Shown: positions 16,823 to 26,680 of the stretch, piece after piece
Layout of the letters: each line of letters opens with the position of its first letter
How positions within the stretch are numbered: the stretch's first letter is position 1
From: Ralstonia sp. NFACC01
GTDB taxonomy: Bacteria; Pseudomonadota; Gammaproteobacteria; Burkholderiales; Burkholderiaceae
Assembly: GCF_900115545.1 (NCBI RefSeq)
Contig: NZ_FOWV01000003.1
Coordinates: forward strand, 62,001-126,000
Direction of reading: 5' to 3'
Length of the DNA: 64,000 nt
Made by a program: the position numbers and the translations under genes
The notes under the pieces: generated by a model
Databases searched by the model: none
Told to the model about the DNA's origin: nothing
The model's input: only the letters and a program-made list of their open reading frames with translations

Positions 16823-19687
16823 TTACTTGTTCAGCACGAAGCCCTTGAGCTTGCCAAACGCGGCATCGATCAGCGCCTTCTGCTGCTCGTTGTGCTTGGC
16901 GTAGTAGCCCACGGCCGGCGATGCCGATGCCGGGCGACCTGCGTAGCCCAGCTTCTGACCCTCGGTCATGTTCTCCAGGATGTAGTGCTGCACGAAGAAC
17001 CAGGCGCCCTGGTTCTGCGGCTCGTCCTGGCACCACACCACTTCGGCGAGGTTCGGATACTTCTTCAGCTCGGCTGCGAACGCCTTGTGCGGGAACGGAT
17101 AGAGCTGTTCCACACGGATGATGGCCGTGTCGGTCAGGCCACGTTCCTTACGGGCGTTGACCAGGTCGTAGTAGACCTTGCCCGAGCAGGCCACGACGCG
17201 CTTGACCTTGGCGGCATTCAGATCTTCGGCCGTATCGGCGATCACCGTTTCGAAATGGCCCTTGGCCAGATCCGACAGCGGCGACACAGCGTCCTTGCTG
17301 CGCAGCAGCGACTTCGGCGTCAGGATGATCAGCGGCTTGCGGAACATCCGGATCATCTGGCGACGCAGCAGGTGGAAGATCTGCGCCGGCGTGGTCGGCT
17401 GCACCACTTGCATGTTGTGGTCTGCGCAGAGCTGCAGGTAGCGCTCCAGGCGTGCCGAGCTGTGCTCCGGACCTTGGCCTTCGTAGCCATGCGGCAGCAT
17501 CAGCGTCAGACCCGAGGCACGACCCCACTTCACTTCGCCCGACGAGATGAACTGATCGATCACGACCTGTGCGCCGTTGGCGAAGTCACCGAACTGGGCT
17601 TCCCAGATCACCAGGGTATTCGGCTCAGCCGACGAATAGCCATACTCGAAGCCCATCACGGCCTCTTCCGACAGCACCGAGTCGATCACCGTAAAGGGAG
17701 CTTGGCTCTCCGACACATTCTGCAGCGGGATGTAGCTGCCGGCGTCCCAACGCTCGCGGTTCTGATCGTGCAGGACTGCGTGACGGTGCGTGAACGTACC
17801 GCGACCCGCATCCTGACCAGTGATACGCACCGGGTAGCCAGACGCCACCAGCGATGCGAAAGCCAGGTGCTCGCCCATGCCCCAGTCCAGCGACAGCTCG
17901 CCCTTGCCCATCTTGGCGCGGTTGTTGACGACGTTCTCAACCAGCGGGTGCAGCTTGAAGTGATCGGGGATGGCGGTGATGCGCTCGGCCAGACGCTTGA
18001 GTTCGGCCATCGGCACAGCGGTATCGGCCGCATCCGTCCATTTGCGGTTCAGGAACGGCAGCCAATCCACAGCGAACTTGTTCTTGAAGTTCGACAGCAC
18101 CGGGTCGACCGTGTGCTTGCCCGCGTCCATGGCGGCACGGAATTCCTGCACCAGCGCGTCCGGCTCTTCGGTCTTCAGCGTGTTCTGCGTGACGAGCTTG
18201 TCTGCGTAGAGCTTGCGCGTGCCGGGGTGCGTGCCGATCTTCTTGTACATCAGCGGCTGCGTCATTGCCGGCGTGTCTTGCTCGTTGTGGCCGAGCTTAC
18301 GGAAGCAGATGATGTCGACCGCAATGTCCTTCTGGAACTCGGTACGGAAGTCCACGGCCAGTTGCATGGCCAGCACGACGGCTTCCGGATCGTCGCCGTT
18401 CACGTGCAGAACCGGCGCTTCGATCATCTTGACCACGTCGGTACAGTACAGCGTCGAGCGCGAGTCGCGCGGGTCCGACGTCGTGAAACCGATCTGGTTG
18501 TTGATCACGATATGGATCGTGCCGCCCGTGCCGTAACCGCGCGTTTGCGCGAGGTTCAGCGTTTCCATCACGACGCCCTGGCCAGCGAAGGCCGCGTCAC
18601 CGTGCACCTGCACAGCCAGCACTTGCGCGCCGTGCTTGTCGTCGCGGCGCTCCTGACGCGCCTTGACCGAGCCTTCGACGACCGGGTTAACGATTTCCAG
18701 GTGCGACGGGTTGAACGCCAGCGACAGGTGGACGGGGCCGCCCGGCGTGGTCACATCGCTCGAGAAGCCCTTGTGGTACTTCACGTCGCCAGCCGGCAGG
18801 TCGTCCACGTGCTTGCCTTCGAATTCGGCAAACAGGTCGGCGGGCATCTTGCCCAGCGTGTTGACCAGCACGTTCAGACGGCCGCGGTGGGCCATGCCGA
18901 TCACGATTTCCTGCACGCCCTTGGCGCCGGAATGCTGGATCAGCTCGTCCATCGCCGCGATGAAGCTTTCGCCGCCTTCCAGCGAGAAACGCTTCTGACC
19001 GACGTACTTCGTATGCAGGAAGCGCTCGAGGCCTTCAGCGGCCGTCAGGCGTTCCAGGATGTGCTTTTTCTTTTCAGCCGAGAACGTCGGCTTGGAGCGA
19101 ATGGTTTCCAGACGCTCTTGCCACCAGCGCTTTTGCGCCTGGTCGCTGATGTACATGAACTCGGCGCCGATCGAGCCGCAGTACGTCTCGCGCAGGTTGT
19201 TGACCAGCTCGCGCAGGCTCATCGATTCTTTGCCGAAATACGTGTTGCTGGCATTGAAGATGATGTCCTGATCGGCTTCAGTGAAACCGTAGAAAGCCGG
19301 GTCCAGATCCGGCACCGGCGGGCGCTCCTGACGCTTGAGCGGATCAAGATCAGCCCAACGCAGGCCAACATTGCGGTACGCGGCGATCAGCTGCGTGGCC
19401 GACACGCGCTTGCGACCCATATCGGAATCGGCAGACGCGACAATCGTCTTGATCGGGCCAGCCTTGGCGCGCTCGGCGAACGACGTGACGATGGGGGCGT
19501 GGGCGATATCCCGGGCGTTGGAACCGTCGACGGCGGGGACGTTCTGCAGCGCATCGAAGTACGCGCGCAGTGCCTCGCTAACGGACGTGGGATCTTGAAG
19601 GTACGCTTCGTACTGATCTTCAACGTAGGCGGCGTTACCGCCGGACAGGTACGAAGTGTCCAGGTACTGCTTATACAGCTCTGTCAT
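16823..19687 (-). CDS. sucA: 2-oxoglutarate dehydrogenase E1 component
   Basis: 954 aa thiamine-diphosphate enzyme. Family stretches include GMAHRGRLNVLVNTLGK, the ThDP/Mg site GDAAFAGQGVVMETLNLA and RGYGTGGTIHIVINNQIGFT, and in the C-terminal half LGYAGRPASASPAVGYYAKH. It decarboxylates 2-oxoglutarate and loads the succinyl group on SucB. It is the first gene of sucA-sucB-lpdA. The 291-nt upstream region has a 9-bp inverted repeat (19923-19960) and AT-rich DNA, the likely promoter area. A long open frame on the opposite strand is only a codon-bias shadow. Confidence 0.97.
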   Translation of the reverse strand: MTELYKQYLDTSYLSGGNAAYVEDQYEAYLQDPTSVSEALRAYFDALQNVPAVDGSNARDIAHAPIVTSFAERAKAGPIKTIVASADSDMGRKRVSATQLIAAYRNVGLRWADLDPLKRQERPPVPDLDPAFYGFTEADQDIIFNASNTYFGKESMSLRELVNNLRETYCGSIGAEFMYISDQAQKRWWQERLETIRSKPTFSAEKKKHILERLTAAEGLERFLHTKYVGQKRFSLEGGESFIAAMDELIQHSGAKGVQEIVIGMAHRGRLNVLVNTLGKMPADLFAEFEGKHVDDLPAGDVKYHKGFSSDVTTPGGPVHLSLAFNPSHLEIVNPVVEGSVKARQERRDDKHGAQVLAVQVHGDAAFAGQGVVMETLNLAQTRGYGTGGTIHIVINNQIGFTTSDPRDSRSTLYCTDVVKMIEAPVLHVNGDDPEAVVLAMQLAVDFRTEFQKDIAVDIICFRKLGHNEQDTPAMTQPLMYKKIGTHPGTRKLYADKLVTQNTLKTEEPDALVQEFRAAMDAGKHTVDPVLSNFKNKFAVDWLPFLNRKWTDAADTAVPMAELKRLAERITAIPDHFKLHPLVENVVNNRAKMGKGELSLDWGMGEHLAFASLVASGYPVRITGQDAGRGTFTHRHAVLHDQNRERWDAGSYIPLQNVSESQAPFTVIDSVLSEEAVMGFEYGYSSAEPNTLVIWEAQFGDFANGAQVVIDQFISSGEVKWGRASGLTLMLPHGYEGQGPEHSSARLERYLQLCADHNMQVVQPTTPAQIFHLLRRQMIRMFRKPLIILTPKSLLRSKDAVSPLSDLAKGHFETVIADTAEDLNAAKVKRVVACSGKVYYDLVNARKERGLTDTAIIRVEQLYPFPHKAFAAELKKYPNLAEVVWCQDEPQNQGAWFFVQHYILENMTEGQKLGYAGRPASASPAVGYYAKHNEQQKALIDAAFGKLKGFVLNK

Positions 19688-19922
19688 GGGGCGCTCACTT
19701 TTCTCCGGGTCTGCCGGAGTTCAGCGGGTTCATCAACCTTCCGCGACACGGCTTGACCGGTTAGCGGATCGCAAACTAAATCGCCTGAAATCACCTGGTC
19801 GGACCGGATCGCGCAAGGCAGAAAGGGGGTACCGAGACAGCTTTTACAGACAAGTTGTGCGGGAAGGACCTAAGTCTTCACGGAGGGGAAGCATAGCATG
19901 TTTATAAGCAATATTCCGATTC

Positions 19923-19960
19923 TTTGACGTGACAAAGGACCGTTGTTATGCCACGTCAAA
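19923..19960. promoter_or_regulatory. Inverted repeat between ugpQ and sucA, possible operator or stem
   Basis: Perfect 9-bp arms TTTGACGTG (19923-19931) and CACGTCAAA (19952-19960) with a 20-nt spacer. It lies just after the ugpQ stop and about 240-270 nt upstream of sucA. No T-tract follows on the minus strand. It could be a regulator site for sucA or a weak end signal for the ugp operon. Confidence 0.4.
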
Positions 19961-19978
19961 GCCATGCCTTGATCACAT

Positions 19979-20731
19979 TCAGGCGGGCGAAATTCGGTCG
20001 ACCCAATCGGTGATCAAGCCGTCCAGCCCCGCGCTCCAGAGCAACCGCGCGCGATCCAGATCGTTGACCGTATAGCAGCAGACGCGGAAGCCCGCGGCGT
20101 GTGCCTCGTCAATGACCTCAGGCGTCAGTTCGCGATGGTTGGCGTCGAGCGCAACGCAATCCAATGCGCGCAGTCGGTCAAGCCAATCGGCGGGCAGTTT
20201 GTCGAGCAGCAACGCGCGGGGCAATTCCGGCGCAGCCTCACGCGCGGCAGCCAGCGCGTCTTCCGAAAACGACGACAGCAGCGGCGGCACGTCGGCGCCG
20301 GCCCACAGCGTGCGGGCGTCGAGCGCCACAGCGGCGCCCGTACGCCACTCCGCGCCTGGCACCGGCTTGATTTCGATATTGGCGAGGAAGTTGTTGGCGC
20401 GAAGGTAGCGTGCGATGGCTGCCAGCGTCGGCACCGGCTCACCCGCGTAGGCAGCGCTGTGCCAACTGCCTGCGTCCAGTTGTGCAATCTGACCAAGCGT
20501 GAGCGCATCGAGGCGGCCCGCGCCATTCGTGGTGCGATCCAGCGTGGCGTCGTGCAACAGGACCGAGGCGCCGTCGCCGGAAAGCTTTACGTCGAATTCG
20601 AACATGCGGTAGCCGAACGACGCGCCATGGCGGAAGGCCCCCAGCGTGTTCTCCGGCGCCAGCTTCCCCGCGCCGCGGTGCGCAATGGCGCGTGGATATG
20701 GCCAGTCAGGCAAGGCGCGTGCGCCGGTCAT
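19979..20731 (-). CDS. ugpQ: Glycerophosphodiester phosphodiesterase
   Basis: 250 aa GDPD-family TIM barrel. It has [17 protein letters not shown] near the N-terminus (catalytic His and substrate Arg, then the PENT signature), [10 protein letters not shown] and HDATLDRTT for metal and acid-base residues, and NIEIKP in the barrel. It cleaves glycerophosphodiesters to glycerol-3-phosphate and an alcohol. There is no signal peptide, so it should be cytosolic like E. coli UgpQ. Its start overlaps the ugpC stop by 4 nt (ATGA), giving translational coupling, and it closes the ugp operon. Confidence 0.93.
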   Translation of the reverse strand: MTGARALPDWPYPRAIAHRGAGKLAPENTLGAFRHGASFGYRMFEFDVKLSGDGASVLLHDATLDRTTNGAGRLDALTLGQIAQLDAGSWHSAAYAGEPVPTLAAIARYLRANNFLANIEIKPVPGAEWRTGAAVALDARTLWAGADVPPLLSSFSEDALAAAREAAPELPRALLLDKLPADWLDRLRALDCVALDANHRELTPEVIDEAHAAGFRVCCYTVNDLDRARLLWSAGLDGLITDWVDRISPA

Positions 20732-21825
20732 GCCAGCGCCTCGATGCGGCGGGTGGTTTGCGGGTCGAACCAGTGCAAGTGTTCGGCGGCCGCGGTGATC
20801 GGCAGCTTGTCACCGGCTTTTACGCTGGCATGCGGCTCCAGCCGGACCACGACCGGATGACCAGCCAGCGCACCATACGCAAATGCATCTGCACCAAGGG
20901 CTTCGACCACACGCACGTCGATCAGGGCGATGGCTTCGTCAACTGAGCACGGCTCGATGTGTTCGGGGCGCAAACCCATCAGCGCGTGTTCGGGCAGATG
21001 AAGACCCATCGGCAGATGGCCAAGCGTGGCGGGAGTGTCGCCCTCCTTCGCACCATCCACCCGGATCTGCGTGCCGCCGCCGGCATTGCGCGACACGGGC
21101 ACGAGGTTCATCGGCGGCGAGCCGATGAAGCCTGCCACGAACGTGCTGGCCGGACGCGAGTACACCTCAAGCGGCGTGCCGATCTGCTCAACGCGGCCGC
21201 CGTTGAGCACCATCATGCGATCGGCCAGCGTCATCGCTTCGACCTGATCGTGCGTGACGTACAGGCTCGTCGTACGCAGACGGCGATGCAGATCCTTCAG
21301 CTCCAGACGCATCTGCACGCGCAGCTTGGCATCCAGGTTGGAGAGCGGTTCGTCGAACAGAAACACAGCCGGCTCACGCACGATCGCGCGGCCCATGGCC
21401 ACACGCTGGCGTTGGCCGCCCGAGAGCTGGCGCGGCTTGCGATCAAGCAGCTTGCCGAGTTCAAGAATGCCCGCGGCCTGTTCCACGCGCGCTTGAATAT
21501 CGCTCTTGGGCAAGCCTCGGATCTTCAGGCCGTAGGCCATGTTGTCGAACACGCTCATGTGCGGATACAGCGCATAGTTCTGGAACACCATCGCGATATC
21601 GCGCTCGGCCGGTTCCAGTTCGTTGACGACGCGGTCGCCAATCCACACTTCGCCGCCGGTGATGGGCTCCAGCCCCGCCACCATGCGCAGCAGCGTGGAC
21701 TTGCCGCAGCCCGACGGGCCGACGATGACGATGAACTCCCCGTCGCCGATCTCCATGTCGATGCCGTGCACGACCTGGAGGTTGGCGTAGTGCTTCTGGA
21801 CGTTGCGTAGCGAAAGTTTTGCCAT
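20728..21825 (-). CDS. ugpC: sn-glycerol-3-phosphate ABC transporter ATPase
   Basis: 365 aa. It has Walker [17 protein letters not shown] (about 36-51), the Q-loop [16 protein letters not shown], the ABC signature [15 protein letters not shown], Walker [17 protein letters not shown] and the H-loop THDQVEA. A C-terminal TOBE regulatory domain follows, as in MalK/UgpC importers. It powers uptake of glycerol-3-phosphate and its diesters. It lies 10 nt after ugpE and overlaps ugpQ. Confidence 0.95.
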   Translation of the reverse strand: MAKLSLRNVQKHYANLQVVHGIDMEIGDGEFIVIVGPSGCGKSTLLRMVAGLEPITGGEVWIGDRVVNELEPAERDIAMVFQNYALYPHMSVFDNMAYGLKIRGLPKSDIQARVEQAAGILELGKLLDRKPRQLSGGQRQRVAMGRAIVREPAVFLFDEPLSNLDAKLRVQMRLELKDLHRRLRTTSLYVTHDQVEAMTLADRMMVLNGGRVEQIGTPLEVYSRPASTFVAGFIGSPPMNLVPVSRNAGGGTQIRVDGAKEGDTPATLGHLPMGLHLPEHALMGLRPEHIEPCSVDEAIALIDVRVVEALGADAFAYGALAGHPVVVRLEPHASVKAGDKLPITAAAEHLHWFDPQTTRRIEALA

Positions 21826-21835
21826 CTTGCTTCTT

Positions 21836-22684
21836 TTACTTTTCGGTTTCGACGAGGCCCTTCACAAACCACCGCTGCATGCCGATCACGATTGCCGCAG
21901 GCGGCAACATGGCCAGCATCACGGTGGCCATCAGCAGGTTCCAGTCGGTGGCGGAATCGCCGGAGCGGGAGATCATTTGCGTCACGCCCAGCACGATGGG
22001 CGTCATGTTCTTCTCGGTCGTGATCAAGAGCGGCCAGAGGTACTGGTTCCAGCCGTAAATGAACTGGATCACGAACAGCGCCGCGATGCTGGTGCGCGAG
22101 AGCGGCAGCACCACGTCCCAGAAAAATTTGAGCGGGCCGGCGCCATCGATGCGCGCAGCTTCCGCCAGTTCATCGGGAATGGTCAGGAAGAACTGCCGGA
22201 ACAGGAACGTGGCCGTGGCCGACGCGATGATCGGAATCGTCATCCCAGCGTAAGTGTTCAGCATGCCGAGATCCGACACCACCTTGTATGTGGGCAGGAT
22301 CCGCACTTCCACCGGAAGCATCAGCGTGACGAAGATGAGCCAGAAGAACGTCTTGCGCAGCGGGAACTTGAAATAGACGATCGCGAAGGCCGAGATGATG
22401 GAAATCGCGATCTTCCCGAGCGAAATGCCCAGCGCCATGATCAGGCTGTTCATGAGCATGGTGCCGACAGGCGTGGCCGAGTTGCCCATGCCCGACGTGA
22501 GCACCGTGCGGTAGTTTTCGATGAGGTGCGGACCAGGAATCAGCGTCATCGGCGCCTGCAGCACGTCTTCGGCCGTCAACGACGACGCGACGAATACGAC
22601 GTACACCGGAAACGCCACGACGATCACGCCGAGAATCAGCACGACGTGGGTGAGGAAGTCCAGGAATGGACGGCGTTCAATCAT
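21836..22684 (-). CDS. ugpE: sn-glycerol-3-phosphate ABC transporter permease UgpE
   Basis: 282 aa with six membrane helices. It carries the EAA loop near the C-terminal third, [21 protein letters not shown], which contacts the ATPase. This is the MalG-like second permease. It is flanked by ugpA (18 nt away) and ugpC (10 nt away), so it is part of the same transcript. The start sits after a GGAGGG stretch near 22690-22700. Confidence 0.95.
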   Translation of the reverse strand: MIERRPFLDFLTHVVLILGVIVVAFPVYVVFVASSLTAEDVLQAPMTLIPGPHLIENYRTVLTSGMGNSATPVGTMLMNSLIMALGISLGKIAISIISAFAIVYFKFPLRKTFFWLIFVTLMLPVEVRILPTYKVVSDLGMLNTYAGMTIPIIASATATFLFRQFFLTIPDELAEAARIDGAGPLKFFWDVVLPLSRTSIAALFVIQFIYGWNQYLWPLLITTEKNMTPIVLGVTQMISRSGDSATDWNLLMATVMLAMLPPAAIVIGMQRWFVKGLVETEK

Positions 22685-22702
22685 GGTGCGGATGCCCTCC
22701 TT

Positions 22703-23584
22703 TCAGTATTGGACTTTGCGTTCAACGTAACGGAACTGGACGATCGTCAGCACGATCACCAGGCCCATGAGGATCACCGACTGAGCGGCCGATCCACCGA
22801 TATCGAGACCGCGCACGCCGTCTTGATAGACCTTGAACACCAGCGTCTCCGTCGCCTTGAACGGGCCGCCCTGCGTGACCGAATCGATGATGGCGAAGGT
22901 GTCGAAGAACGCGTACACGACGTTCACCACCATCAGGAAGAACGTGGTGGGCGATAGCAGCGGAAAAACGATCGACCAGAAGCGCTTCCACGGCCCGGCA
23001 CCGTCAATGGCGGCCGCTTCGATCAGCGACTTCGGGATGCTCTGCAGCCCCGCCAGGAAGAAGAGGAAGTTGTAGCTGATCTGCTTCCACGCCGCGATGA
23101 TGACCACCAGCGTGAGCGCCTGCCCGCCGTTGAGCACGAAGTTCCAGTCCACGCCCATCTTGCGGATCACGAACGACACGATACCCAGCGAGGGGTTGAA
23201 GAGGAAGCTCCATAGCACGCCCGCCACGGCCGGCGCAATGGCGTACGGCCAGATCAGCAAGGTCTTGTAGAACGTGGCGCCACGCAGCGCGCGATCGGCA
23301 AAATACGCCAGTGCCAGCGAGGTGCCGAGACCCACCAGCGCGACGCCGATGGCGAATACCGCCGTGGTCTGGAACGACCCGAGGTAAGTCGGATCGTTGA
23401 AGAGGTCACGAAAGTTCTCCAGCCCCACGAATTCGAGGTTGATGCCAAAAGCATCCTGGCGCAGCAGCGACTGATACAGCGCTTGCCCCGCGGGCCAGAA
23501 GAAGAACACCAGAGTGATGACGATCTGCGGGGCAACCAGCACATACGGCAGCCAGCGCGACCGAAAAACGACGCGTTTTTCCAT
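22703..23584 (-). CDS. ugpA: sn-glycerol-3-phosphate ABC transporter permease UgpA
   Basis: 293 aa from ATG 23584, with six membrane helices. The EAA loop reads [20 protein letters not shown]. It is the MalF-like partner of UgpE in the importer channel. The open frame also allows TTG at 23596, but ATG 23584 has GGAA about 6 nt upstream and gives the basic N-terminus expected for this family. A strong hairpin followed by five T (23595-23637) lies directly in front of it. Expression of ugpA therefore probably depends on read-through from ugpB. Confidence 0.95.
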   Translation of the reverse strand: MEKRVVFRSRWLPYVLVAPQIVITLVFFFWPAGQALYQSLLRQDAFGINLEFVGLENFRDLFNDPTYLGSFQTTAVFAIGVALVGLGTSLALAYFADRALRGATFYKTLLIWPYAIAPAVAGVLWSFLFNPSLGIVSFVIRKMGVDWNFVLNGGQALTLVVIIAAWKQISYNFLFFLAGLQSIPKSLIEAAAIDGAGPWKRFWSIVFPLLSPTTFFLMVVNVVYAFFDTFAIIDSVTQGGPFKATETLVFKVYQDGVRGLDIGGSAAQSVILMGLVIVLTIVQFRYVERKVQY

Positions 23585-23594
23585 GCGACATTCC

Positions 23595-23637
23595 AAAAAC
23601 GCACCGCCGGCCTGTGCGAGCGCACGAGGCCGGCGGT
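23595..23637 (-). terminator. Terminator-like hairpin between ugpB and ugpA
   Basis: Arms ACCGCCGGCCT-GTGC (23603-23617) and GCAC-G-AGGCCGGCGGT (23622-23637) pair over 15 bp with one bulged G and a GAGC loop. On the minus strand it is followed within 3 nt by TTTTT. This is a good intrinsic terminator inside the operon, probably partial, as often seen after binding-protein genes. Confidence 0.7.
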
Positions 23638-23660
23638 TTAGACGAGCACCGAATCGGCGC

Positions 23661-24977
23661 TTATTCCTTGACGGTCTTCTCGAAACGGGCGAGCAGCTCG
23701 TTGCCGCGTGACACAGCCGTGTCCAGCGCTTCCTTCGGCGTCTTCTTGCCGGCCCAGACGGCTTCCAGCTCTTCGTCGATCACCTGACGGATCTGCGGGA
23801 AGTTGCCCAGACGAATGCCGCGCGACTTGTCGGTCGTCTTGACGATCATCTGCTTGACCGCCACGTCGGCACCGGGGTTCTTCTCATAGAAACCGGACTT
23901 CTTCGTCAGCTCATACGCTTCCAGGGTAACGGGCAGATAACCCGTCGACTGGTGCCAGTCGGCCTGCACTTCCGGACGTGACAGGAACGTGAAGAACTTC
24001 GCCACGCCCTTGTACTCCTCAGCCTTGTGACCGCCCATCACCCACAGCGAAGCCCCGCCGATGATCGTGTTCTGAGGGGCACCCGCCACGCCGGCTTCGT
24101 ACGGCAGCGGGGCCGGGCTGAAGTTGAACTTGGCGTTCTTGCGGATGTTCGCCAGCGCTGCCGACGAACCCGTGTGCATGGCGCACTCACCCGCGATGAA
24201 CTTCGCCTTCGGCTCGTCCTTGCGGCCGGCGTAGGTGAAGTAGCCCTTCTTCTCCATGTCGAGCAGGTTCTCGATGTGCTTGATCTGCACGGGGCCATTG
24301 AAGTTCAAGCGAGCCTTTGCTCCGCCAAAACCGTTGTTCTCGGTAGCGAACGATACGTTGTGCCAGGCCGAGAAGCTTTCCAGATGCACCCACGACTGCC
24401 AGTCGGTCGTGTAGCCGCAGGCCACGCCCGCGGCCTTCAGCTTGGCCGCGTCGACAGCCACTTCCTGCCACGTTGCGGGCGGCTTGTTCGGGTCAAGGCC
24501 GGCCTTCTTGAAGGCGTCCTTGTTGTAATACATGATCGTCGTCGAGCTGTTGAACGGGAACGACAGCATCTCGCCCTTGTTCGACGTGTAGTAACCCGCC
24601 ACGGCCGGCACGTAGGCCTTCGGGTCAAACTTCTCGCCGGCGTCCTTCATGATCTTGGCGACCGGCACAATGGCGCCCTTGGCGTTCATCATGGTGGCGG
24701 TACCCACCTCGAACACTTGCAGAATGGCCGGTGCGTTGCCCGCGCGGAAGGCCGCGATGCCCGCAGCCAGCGATTCATCGTACTGGCCCTTGTAGACCGG
24801 CACGATCTTGTAGTCAGACTGGCTGGCGTTGAACTTGGTGGCGATCTCGTTCACCTTGTCGTTCAAGGCGCCTTCCATCGAATGCCACCATTGGATTTCC
24901 GTCACTGCGTACGCGCCTTGCGCAAACGTACACGCGGCCAGTACTGCTGCCGCCCCCGCAATCTTCTTGATCGACAT
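23661..24977 (-). CDS. ugpB: sn-glycerol-3-phosphate-binding periplasmic protein
   Basis: 438 aa from ATG 24977. A signal peptide ([20 protein letters not shown]) ends with AYA before [10 protein letters not shown], so the mature protein is periplasmic. The type 1 extracellular solute-binding fold and stretches such as [23 protein letters not shown] and WVMGGHK are typical of UgpB. AAGGAG is 5 nt before ATG 24977 and only 2 nt before ATG 24980, so the second is preferred. The frame opens at 25115, but the extra 46 codons read through the promoter region. It is the first gene of ugpBAECQ and has a Pho-box-like site upstream. Confidence 0.95.
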   Translation of the reverse strand: MSIKKIAGAAAVLAACTFAQGAYAVTEIQWWHSMEGALNDKVNEIATKFNASQSDYKIVPVYKGQYDESLAAGIAAFRAGNAPAILQVFEVGTATMMNAKGAIVPVAKIMKDAGEKFDPKAYVPAVAGYYTSNKGEMLSFPFNSSTTIMYYNKDAFKKAGLDPNKPPATWQEVAVDAAKLKAAGVACGYTTDWQSWVHLESFSAWHNVSFATENNGFGGAKARLNFNGPVQIKHIENLLDMEKKGYFTYAGRKDEPKAKFIAGECAMHTGSSAALANIRKNAKFNFSPAPLPYEAGVAGAPQNTIIGGASLWVMGGHKAEEYKGVAKFFTFLSRPEVQADWHQSTGYLPVTLEAYELTKKSGFYEKNPGADVAVKQMIVKTTDKSRGIRLGNFPQIRQVIDEELEAVWAGKKTPKEALDTAVSRGNELLARFEKTVKE

Positions 24978-25033
24978 CATTTCTCCTTGTTTCGACCCGG
25001 CGGGCTCCCTCGCTCCGCCCACCGCGCGCCGAC

Positions 25034-25039
25034 TGTATA
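25034..25039 (-). promoter_or_regulatory. -10 element of the ugpB promoter
   Basis: TATACA on the minus strand (4 of 6 to consensus), 8 nt downstream of the Pho-box-like repeat. It predicts a start near 25027 and a leader of about 50 nt. Confidence 0.45.
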
Positions 25040-25047
25040 TGCACGGT

Positions 25048-25065
25048 CGGTCATTTTTATGACAG
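25048..25065 (-). promoter_or_regulatory. Pho-box-like site upstream of ugpB
   Basis: The minus strand reads CTGTCATAAAAATGACCG. The first half CTGTCAT is a perfect PhoB half-site; the second (ATGACCG) matches only partly. It takes the place of a -35 box in front of TATACA, as in PhoB-activated promoters, and ugp operons are PhoB targets in E. coli. A second CTGTCAC in the opposite sense lies at 25085-25091. Confidence 0.55.
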
Positions 25066-25140
25066 CGGGATGTTACTTCCCTTTCTGTCACAAAGAAATC
25101 GGGAAATCCCTCCAAGGTTTGGCTTGCAACGGCCGTTAGA

Positions 25141-26067
25141 ATGATTCAAGACACTCTCTTTTGCACGCGCAGCATGCTCGCCCAACCCACCACTCCTGCC
25201 GCTCCGGACTCGCCTGAAACCACGCCCGTCATCGCCGAGCGGCGAGTTCCGCTGGCCCTGCATCAACTCTCGGATGATGCACTGCGCAATATCACCGGCG
25301 TCTTTACCGACGTGGATGGCACCCTCACTACGAGGGGTAAGCTCCCCGCGCAGACGTACTCGGCGCTGGAGCGTTTGCATCGTGCCGGCATCAGGGTCGT
25401 GCCGGTCACCGGCCGCTCGATTGCCTGGTGCGAAGTCATTGCGCGGCTGTGGCCCGTCGATGCCGTGATCGGCGAGAACGGCGCGTTTGCCATGCGCGTC
25501 GATTCGCGCGGGCACCTGGCAACCGACTTTGTTGACGACGCCCAAACGCGCGCGCGCAATCTGGAGCGCATCCGTGAAGTCGGCGCAGAGATTCGGCGTG
25601 CGGTGCCGGGTTCAGCGCTGGCAACGGACCAGGCCTGGCACGCAGCGGATCTCGCTGTCGATCATGCTGAGCAGGTCCCGCCGCTGCCGCAGCACGCCGT
25701 GCAGCACATCGTCGACATCATGCGCACGCACGGCATGCATGCCACGGTCAGTTCGATTCACGTGAACGGCTGGTTCGGCAAGCACGACAAGCTGAACGCC
25801 AGCGTGTCGCTCGCACGCCGCGCATTCGGTATCGACTTGCATGCTGAACGCGAAAGCTGGGTGTTCGTGGGCGACTCTGCCAACGATGCTGCAATGTTCG
25901 AGTTCTTCCCGCTCTCGGTGGGTGTGGCCAATGTGCTGGACGTGATCGATGCGCTGCCCGTGCCGCCCGCTTACCTTACTGAGGGTGAAGGCGGCGGCGG
26001 CTTTGCCGAAGTCGCCGAACGCATCCTTGAGGCGCGCTCCCTCGCCCTGCCCGCACCGCACGGCTGA
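25141..26067 (+). CDS. HAD-superfamily (IIB, Cof-like) sugar-phosphate phosphatase
   Basis: 308 aa. HAD motif I is FTDVDGTL (nucleophile Asp, about residue 57), motif II PVTGRS, then a cap region, a Lys before the C-terminal part, and motif [18 protein letters not shown]. These features fit HAD-IIB enzymes that remove phosphate from sugar phosphates and similar small molecules; the exact substrate cannot be read from the sequence. ATG 25141 overlaps a TAGAAT that could be a -10, so ATG 25174 is a possible later start; neither has a clear Shine-Dalgarno. It is divergent from ugpB, but there is no sign that it belongs to that pathway. Confidence 0.8.
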   Translation: MIQDTLFCTRSMLAQPTTPAAPDSPETTPVIAERRVPLALHQLSDDALRNITGVFTDVDGTLTTRGKLPAQTYSALERLHRAGIRVVPVTGRSIAWCEVIARLWPVDAVIGENGAFAMRVDSRGHLATDFVDDAQTRARNLERIREVGAEIRRAVPGSALATDQAWHAADLAVDHAEQVPPLPQHAVQHIVDIMRTHGMHATVSSIHVNGWFGKHDKLNASVSLARRAFGIDLHAERESWVFVGDSANDAAMFEFFPLSVGVANVLDVIDALPVPPAYLTEGEGGGGFAEVAERILEARSLALPAPHG

Positions 26068-26236
26068 CCCGGACATCTTTGCACCGCAACACGACGTGGA
26101 GCTTCTGCGGCGCTTGCCGCACGCGGCACGCCGCTTGCGCCGAAATTGGGCGTTGCACCGCCTTGCACCATGTGACGGCCTCATATCGGTGCATGCGGTG
26201 CCAACGCCTTTTCTACGCAACCGACAGGAGCCCTCC

Positions 26237-26566
26237 ATGCAAACACAGAAACTGCGCCAGCGTTTTGAACATGCGGAAAGCACCATCGCCGAACTGGCCC
26301 GGACCTGCGCCTCGCACAAGGACGTGCCTGACTCGCTGAAGCAATCGATCCAGCAACTGGACGACCAGGCCCGCCAATGCCACTCGCGGCTGGAAGGCGC
26401 TGAAGACCAGCAGACTTTCGTAGAAGCCATCGACAAGTTGGAAGCCTGTTCCGACCGCGCGAAGATGGCCTGCCAGAACGCCACTGGCAAGGTGGACCAT
26501 TCCGTGGAATCTGCCGTGATGCGCGCGCATGAAGAACTGTCGCAGCTGAAGCACAAGCTGCACTAA
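26237..26566 (+). CDS. Small all-helical cytosolic protein of unknown function
   Basis: 109 aa. I do not recognise the family. The sequence is predicted to be nearly all amphipathic helix with heptad-like spacing, in three or four segments (about 5-27, 30-53, 57-80 and 86-108). Single cysteines fall at 24, 48, 71 and 79, and histidines at 12, 27, 49, 88, 98, 106 and 109. That could suit a helical bundle with metal or disulfide chemistry, which is only inference. ATG 26237 has AGGAG 7 nt upstream; the open frame begins at 25949, inside the HAD gene. It has no signal peptide. The stop is 22 nt from the A-tract of the ntrC terminator. Confidence 0.75.
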   Translation: MQTQKLRQRFEHAESTIAELARTCASHKDVPDSLKQSIQQLDDQARQCHSRLEGAEDQQTFVEAIDKLEACSDRAKMACQNATGKVDHSVESAVMRAHEELSQLKHKLH

Positions 26567-26588
26567 GCACGGCACGCATTCGCGACAC

Positions 26589-26625
26589 AAAAAAAGGGGC
26601 GGACTCCCTTATCGGAAATCCGCCC
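26589..26625 (-). terminator. Intrinsic terminator of the ntrBC transcript
   Basis: On the minus strand GGGCGGA (26619-26625) and TCCGCCC (26597-26603) pair, with a 15-nt loop, followed by seven T (plus-strand A-tract 26589-26595). It lies 56 nt after the ntrC stop. It may also work for the converging small gene at 26237-26566, but the T-tract favours the minus strand. Confidence 0.85.
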
Positions 26626-26680
26626 AATCCCAATCGCCAAGCTCGACGATATTCGGTGGACTGGCCCTGCTGACGGCGCG

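Noticed and set aside
16709-19756. 1015-codon open frame on the plus strand opposite sucA
   Set aside because: It is fully antisense to a certain gene, has no family resemblance and arises from the strong G/C third-position bias. The same applies to long plus-strand frames opposite hrpA, rnr and hisS.
25949-26236. N-terminal extension of the small helical protein back into the HAD gene
   Set aside because: It overlaps the HAD gene in another frame, and AGGAG before ATG 26237 marks the real start.
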